Source: an uncultured Clostridia bacterium (GTDB lineage Bacteria; Bacillota; Clostridia; Oscillospirales; Oscillospiraceae). Taken from it: DNA of 10,041 bases. The stretch lies in NCBI GenBank assembly GCA_945613045.1, contig CALZAG010000047.1, positions 1 through 10,041 of the forward strand. The letters run 5' to 3'. This document shows positions 5,884 to 10,041 of this stretch, piece after piece. Each line of letters opens with the position of its first letter. Positions within the stretch are counted from its first letter, which is position 1. The notes beneath the pieces are model-generated. The model was not told where the DNA came from. It searched no databases and was given only the letters and a program-made list of their open reading frames with translations. Position numbers and translations under genes: made by a program.

Positions 5884-7533
5884 TTATTGTCCTGCTTTTT
5901 TGCGGGCCTCATCGAATTTTTTCAGGGCCTCCTCGTATTCACGGCGGGCGGTCTCATATTCCTTCTGCCGCGCTTCGCTCTCGAGCCGCTCGGTCTCCTC
6001 GTTGAGCCTGCGGGTCATCTCCTCAAGCTCGCCGATATCCTCAGGCGCGGCGGAACGGTGCGGCTTTGCCGTTTTAGACCTGACTGCGGGCTCTGCATCA
6101 TCCTCTTCATCCTCGTCGTCGAAGTCGTCATAAATGTCGTTATCAACGGTATCCTCCCGCCGGACGTTTACCGGCTCTGCCGCGTCATCGGAGGCGAGCA
6201 GCGCTCTCTTATAGGCTTTGGCGCAGACGGCGGCGATAACGGCGGCTATGAGCGAGACGATAAGCAGGATTATCATTGCGCGGCTTTGAAGGCTGCCGTC
6301 GCCGGAGCCGTCGGAAAGCGCATAGACGAAATGCATATAATCGTTGGTGAAACCGTAAATGTTCGCGGCTGCCGCGCCGATGGCGGTGACTCCGCTTGCG
6401 ATGAGCGCCGCAAGCAGCTTCTTCCCGTTGGGACGCAGCGCGGCGACCAGCCCCACGGCGCCGGCGAGGATGCCGGCGAGGCTGAGCAGGCGCAGCACGG
6501 AGTTGAGGCTCTTTCGTACGTCCAGCTCCTGAGTGAGCTTTTCCGCGTCCTCCTCGGCGTATTCCTTCGCCGCCTCGAGCACGGACTCATAATCGCTCTC
6601 GTCAGAGACCCTGTCCGCGATGCCTTCTATCTCCATCAGCGTTGCAATGCCGGTCGTGACGGCGGACTCGGCGTCGTCATACTTTGTGAGCTGATCCTTG
6701 AGGTCGTTCATCTTATCAACATTGTCGTTGAGCTTGGCCTGACCCGCGCTCAGCTGGTTTTTCGCGTCGGTAAGCTGCGCCCTGCCGCTGTCGAGCTGAG
6801 CCTTGGCTTCATCAAGCTGCGCCTTGCCTTTGTCAAGCTGCACCTTTGCCTCGGCAAGCTGCGCCTTGCCGTCGGCTATCTCCTGCTCGGCTGCGGCTAT
6901 CTTGGCGTTTGCTTAGGCAAGTTGAGCCTGACCGGCCTCATACTCGTTTATCGCGTCCTTGAGCTCCTGGATCGAGGTGTATCCGTGCTTGGCGAGAAAG
7001 GCGGCGATCGCGTCAGAGCCGGGGATGAGGTTTATCGCGTCGTAAACGGGCTTTGCCTTCTCGTAAGCGGGAGTGGCGGCGTCGAGCTTTGCCTGACCGG
7101 CGTCGCGCTGGAGCTTTGCCTCGGCAAGCTGATCCTCGGCGTCGGCAAGCCTTTGCTCGGCGGCGTTATACTCGGCAAGCTTTGAATTATAGAGCTTTTC
7201 GGCCGCGTCATACTCAGCCTGACCCCGGGCGATCCTGTCCGCGCCGGCGTTATACTCCTGCTGACCCTGGCTGAGCTGCTCGCCGCCTATGTCGTCGGTA
7301 ACGACGCTCTCGGCGAATTCCTTTTCGTCCTCGGCACGCCCGGCCTCGTTCTTTCTGACTTCGGCCACACGGTCTTCAAGGACGTCGACAAACTCAAGTA
7401 TATCCGTCTTCTGATTTTTCTTGAACCGGAGGATCTGCGAGATATCCTCCACACCGGCGCTCACAGCAAAAATGCCGAATATCGAGGCCAGTATCAGACA
7501 GACGCTGACGGCGGTCAACAATGTTCTTTTCAT
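5884..7533 (-). pseudogene. Heptad-repeat membrane protein, interrupted by in-frame TAA
   Basis: One continuous 549-codon frame with a single TAA at 6913-6915 (codon 207); the same frame continues unbroken on both sides. Architecture, counting through the stop: membrane helix about 5-27; extracytoplasmic coiled-coil region 85-340 with a run of X-X-X-Leu-X-X-Gly/Ala heptads (223-271); three membrane helices about 345-366, 372-393 and 418-437; an acidic cytoplasmic stretch (461-480); and a second coiled coil (500-547). Heptads of this type are known from YhgE/Pip-like proteins and some MMPL-associated proteins. Start ATG 7533 has GGAAGA 7 nt upstream; a TTG 21 nt earlier is less likely. It follows the MMPL exporter by 69 nt and is presumably its partner. 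The stop would leave a 206-aa fragment. A start at GTG 6843 could make a 320-aa C-terminal piece, but its ribosome site is weak. Sequencing error remains possible. Confidence 0.8.
6721..6867 (-). repeat. Seven 21-bp units encoding Leu-centred heptads
   Basis: Residues 223-271 of the interrupted gene fall into seven 7-residue units (KAQLAEA, KVQLDKG, KAQLDEA, KAQLDSG, RAQLTDA, KNQLSAG, QAKLNDN). Leu is fixed at the fourth position, and Gly or Ala is at the seventh in six of seven. At DNA level this is an imperfect 21-bp tandem repeat, visible on the plus strand as recurring AAGCTGCGCC-like words, with looser copies on both sides (for example 7090-7150). Confidence 0.8.
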
Positions 7534-7557
7534 TTTTTGCTCTTCCTTTCTCAAAAT

Positions 7558-7586
7558 GCCGAAATCAGTTCCCCCGTTATTTCGGC
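7558..7586 (-). promoter_or_regulatory. Intercistronic hairpin between exporter and partner gene
   Basis: An 8-bp perfect stem (7558-7565 with 7579-7586) with a 13-nt loop lies between the two genes of the minus-strand operon. It is followed on the minus strand by ATTTTGAG, only four T residues, so it may be a weak terminator or attenuator, or a stem protecting an mRNA end. It would lower expression of the second gene relative to the exporter. Confidence 0.45.
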
Positions 7587-7602
7587 TCCCCTTTGCGTTG
7601 CG

Positions 7603-9924
7603 TTATTCAGACTGCTGACTCTTCTGCTCTCTTGCGACGGCCTCAAAATCGCCGGCAAAGCGCGGCGGCACGCGCAGGTGCCTTTTCCTTGAGAACCTTG
7701 TTTTTCTGATGAACTTATCCCCCCAGATAAGCATCTGCGGAAGCACGAAAAGCACCAGCAGCAGTGATATAAAGGTGCCCCGTCCGAGGGCTATTCCTAT
7801 GCCGGAGGTGGTTGCCTCGCTGGTGAGCAAGCCGATGAGAAGACCGGCGATGGCAAGAATACTGCCGGAGGTTATCAGCGTCGGCAGGGCTCCGTTGAGA
7901 GCTCCCGTCACGGCCTTCCGGCGCGAGAAGCGCTGCCCGCGCAGGGTAAGATAGCGGTTGGATACGACTATTGCGTAGTCGATGTTCGCGCCCATCTGTA
8001 TGGCGCTGACTATGAGGTAGCCGACGAAGAATATCGGGTCTCCGGTAAAATACGGGATGGAGAAGTTGAGCCATATACTGCCCTGGATGACCGCGATGAG
8101 CAGCACCGCGAGACCGAAGGAGCGGAAGGTGAATATAATGATTGCGACCACGAACAGTGCCGAGAGCACGCTGACCATAAGGCTGTCCTGCGAAAAGAAC
8201 ATATCAAGGTCGCGGGATGCCGTGGCGTCGCCGGTGACGTAGACATCGTCGCCGTAATAGCTTTCGGCAACGGCGTGTATCTCCTCTATGAGCGCGTAGG
8301 ACTCGTCGCTCTGCACCGCGGTGTCGCAGTAAATGAGCATACGGCTGTAATGCCTGCCCTGAAGCTGAGCCTTGGCGTCGGTCAGCTGAGCGTATAGCTC
8401 CTCGATCATATCGAGCTTGTCCTTATCAAGCTCGATATCGCCGCTTTCCGCAGTGTCATAGAGGAACATGAACAGGTCGATTAGCGGGATCTTATACTGC
8501 CGCAAATCCCCCTCCACAAGGTCGTAGTCGGAATTTCTCGCCGCGTAGTAGGCAAACAGAGCCGAGGCTGTTACGTTGTCAAGCCCGGCAAGCTCGGAAA
8601 ACTCGCCGATGGTGAGCTTGTCGCCGAGGCGGTAGCCGTCGATCGCCTCAACGCTCGCTATACCGAGTACCGAGGTGACGTGCTCCTTAGCGGCGATCTC
8701 GTCGAGCATTTTCGCTTCGGTCTCGTAGTCGCCGGAGGGCACTACCAGAGCCATCGTGTTGCTCTCGCCGAAGGTCTCGACTATCTGGATACGGGAGACC
8801 TGGCTATCGTTCAGGCGAACGGGGTAAGCGTCCCTGTAATTGTACGACAGCGGGATCCGGTTTGCAAAATACAAGGACACCAGCGCGATGCAGATGAACA
8901 CGGGGGGCAGGATCTTCCTTGTTTTCCATGCAAAGCGGCCGACCGCGTCGATGCGCGGGATGAAGCTGCGGTGCTTCGTTTTTTCGATGGCTTTGCCGAA
9001 GACCATCAGCAGTCCGGGCATAAGCAGGAACACCGAAAGCATGGAGAAGATTATTGATTTTATGAGCACCTTGCCGAGGTCGCCGCCGAGACCGAACTGC
9101 ATGAAGGTCATGGCGATAAGGCCGCCTATGGTGGTGAGGCTCGAGGAGGAAATCTCGGGTATGGCCTTCGCCAGAGCCTCGACCATGGCGTCGTACTGCC
9201 CGAGATGCTGCTTTTCCTCGGCAAAGCGGTTGCACAGTATGACCGCGTAGTCTATCGCAAGAGCGAGCTGAAGTATGAGCGTAACTGCGTTCGATACAAA
9301 GGAGATGGATTCAAAAATGAAATTTGTGCCGAGCTGAAGGACGGCGGCCGCAACGAAGGTTATCACAAGTACCGGAACTTCGGCGTAGCTGCGGGAGGTA
9401 AGCAGCAGCAAAGCGGTGACGATGATGACCACCAGGATGCCGACATATATCATGTCATTTACTATGTCCTTGGTCAGATCCATGCCGACCTCGGTATAGA
9501 TCTCCGTATCGCCGGCACCCGACACGAGCTCCCTGAGCGCGGCGAGGGCCTCGGCGCTTATCTCGTCGTCCACCCCGCCGGCAAATGTGACGTCAAACAG
9601 GGCGCAGCCGTCTTTGTAATGATGCTCGGTATCGTCAAAGGTCACGGATTTTATCCCGTCTGTCGCCTGAATATCCTGCGCGAGACGTCCGGCGTCGTCA
9701 AGGGAAATATCCCGCACCATGACCTTCGCCGTTGCGTAGGTGATAAACTCGCCCTCCATGGCGGCAAGACCCTGACGGGTCTCAGTATCCTCCGGCAGAA
9801 AACGGTTCAGGTCGTCCTCGACAACCGTCAGGGTGGAGGTATAGACCGACAGAAGCGCCGCCGCGAGAAAAATTATCATTATCAGCTTTCTGCTGTCAAC
9901 AATGAGCTTTGCGATCTTATGCAT
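7603..9924 (-). CDS. MMPL/RND-family membrane exporter
   Basis: 773-aa membrane protein with the duplicated RND layout. TM1 is at about 12-33, an extracytoplasmic domain at about 34-155, and TM2-6 at about 157-310. A cytoplasmic link, TM7 at about 338-354, a second extracytoplasmic domain at about 356-580, and TM8-12 at about 583-735 follow. A basic tail ends the protein. Each half carries an Asp-Tyr pair in the equivalent helix (I224-D225-Y226 and I648-D649-Y650), followed by N-R-F/Y. In MmpL3 such pairs relay protons, so a proton-driven exporter of a lipid or other hydrophobic compound is likely; the substrate cannot be read from sequence. It is shorter than mycobacterial MmpL proteins (around 950 aa) but fits Firmicutes MMPL proteins. 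Start ATG 9924 is preceded by GGAG 6 nt away; an in-frame TTG at 9936 overlaps that site and is rejected. It is first in an operon with the heptad-repeat protein. Confidence 0.93.
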   Translation of the reverse strand: MHKIAKLIVDSRKLIMIIFLAAALLSVYTSTLTVVEDDLNRFLPEDTETRQGLAAMEGEFITYATAKVMVRDISLDDAGRLAQDIQATDGIKSVTFDDTEHHYKDGCALFDVTFAGGVDDEISAEALAALRELVSGAGDTEIYTEVGMDLTKDIVNDMIYVGILVVIIVTALLLLTSRSYAEVPVLVITFVAAAVLQLGTNFIFESISFVSNAVTLILQLALAIDYAVILCNRFAEEKQHLGQYDAMVEALAKAIPEISSSSLTTIGGLIAMTFMQFGLGGDLGKVLIKSIIFSMLSVFLLMPGLLMVFGKAIEKTKHRSFIPRIDAVGRFAWKTRKILPPVFICIALVSLYFANRIPLSYNYRDAYPVRLNDSQVSRIQIVETFGESNTMALVVPSGDYETEAKMLDEIAAKEHVTSVLGIASVEAIDGYRLGDKLTIGEFSELAGLDNVTASALFAYYAARNSDYDLVEGDLRQYKIPLIDLFMFLYDTAESGDIELDKDKLDMIEELYAQLTDAKAQLQGRHYSRMLIYCDTAVQSDESYALIEEIHAVAESYYGDDVYVTGDATASRDLDMFFSQDSLMVSVLSALFVVAIIIFTFRSFGLAVLLIAVIQGSIWLNFSIPYFTGDPIFFVGYLIVSAIQMGANIDYAIVVSNRYLTLRGQRFSRRKAVTGALNGALPTLITSGSILAIAGLLIGLLTSEATTSGIGIALGRGTFISLLLVLFVLPQMLIWGDKFIRKTRFSRKRHLRVPPRFAGDFEAVAREQKSQQSE

Positions 9925-9988
9925 TACGAACTCCAAAAAGGTATATGTATGGGTTGTTCAACGGTATATCAATGTATTTTATTATATT

Positions 9989-10017
9989 ATTATATTATAA
10001 TATCAGGGCCACTTCAA
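9989..10017 (-). promoter_or_regulatory. Promoter of the exporter operon
   Basis: On the minus strand: -35 TTGAAG (10017-10012), a 17-nt spacer, and consensus -10 TATAAT (9994-9989), set in a very AT-rich block. The start would be near 9982, with a leader of about 58 nt. The leader holds two direct copies of GGTATAT on the plus strand (9940-9946 and 9963-9969) flanking GTTGTTCAAC, a possible regulator site. Confidence 0.6.
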
Positions 10018-10041
10018 GGGAGATTTGTCAATTTATTATTA

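Noticed and set aside
5812..7185. Long open frame of 457 codons on the plus strand
   Set aside because: It lies antisense to the heptad-repeat gene. Its Leu/Val/Gly/Arg-rich periodic translation is the complement of the 21-bp repeat, it has no ribosome site, and the minus strand has clear membrane and coiled-coil features.
10026..10031. TTGACA (minus strand) as -35 of the exporter promoter
   Set aside because: It is 23 nt from TATTAT and 31 nt from TATAAT, too far for a working pair; TTGAAG at 10017-10012 has 17-nt spacing.

Overview
The window looks like a chromosomal segment of a gut-type Clostridia, most plausibly Oscillospirales or a near relative. This is inferred from GC-rich coding regions with AT-rich promoters, strong GGAGG-type ribosome binding sites, sigma-A-like promoters, a D,D-carboxypeptidase/lipoprotein pair, and an intergenic repeat containing a GTAGGGGCG hairpin core. 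No rRNA, tRNA, CRISPR array, integrase or transposase is visible.

Layout. (1) Positions 26-823, minus strand: an 82-aa protein with two glycine zippers overlaps a small CDP-alcohol phosphatidyltransferase. The pair has its own promoter with a dyad over the -10 element, and it ends in a hairpin terminator. (2) Positions 860-2418, minus strand: a monocistronic type I glutamine synthetase with its own near-consensus promoter and a perfect-stem terminator. The tyrosine that is adenylylated in enteric enzymes is Phe here. (3) Positions 2427-3181, minus strand: an unrecognised membrane-anchored protein with a basic Ala/Lys/Pro linker, with its own promoter and terminator. (4) Positions 3264-5395, plus strand: a DacF/PBP5-type D-alanyl-D-alanine carboxypeptidase, translationally coupled by a 4-nt overlap to a lipoprotein of unknown function. 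(5) Positions 5396-5883: a convergent intergenic region holding a 16-bp perfect hairpin and a degenerate tandem array of two long repeat units, one carrying an extra GTAGGGGCG hairpin block. (6) Positions 5884-10017, minus strand: an operon of a 773-aa MMPL/RND-type exporter followed by a membrane protein with an X-X-X-Leu-X-X-Gly-like heptad array. The second gene is interrupted by one in-frame TAA at codon 207.

How they fit together. Most units are small and independently transcribed. Envelope functions dominate: phospholipid head-group transfer, peptidoglycan trimming, two anchored proteins and a large exporter. Glutamine synthetase is the metabolic exception. The most notable points are the exporter/heptad-protein pair and its nonsense codon, the double glycine-zipper protein joined to a lipid enzyme, and the structured repeat array between the convergent operons.
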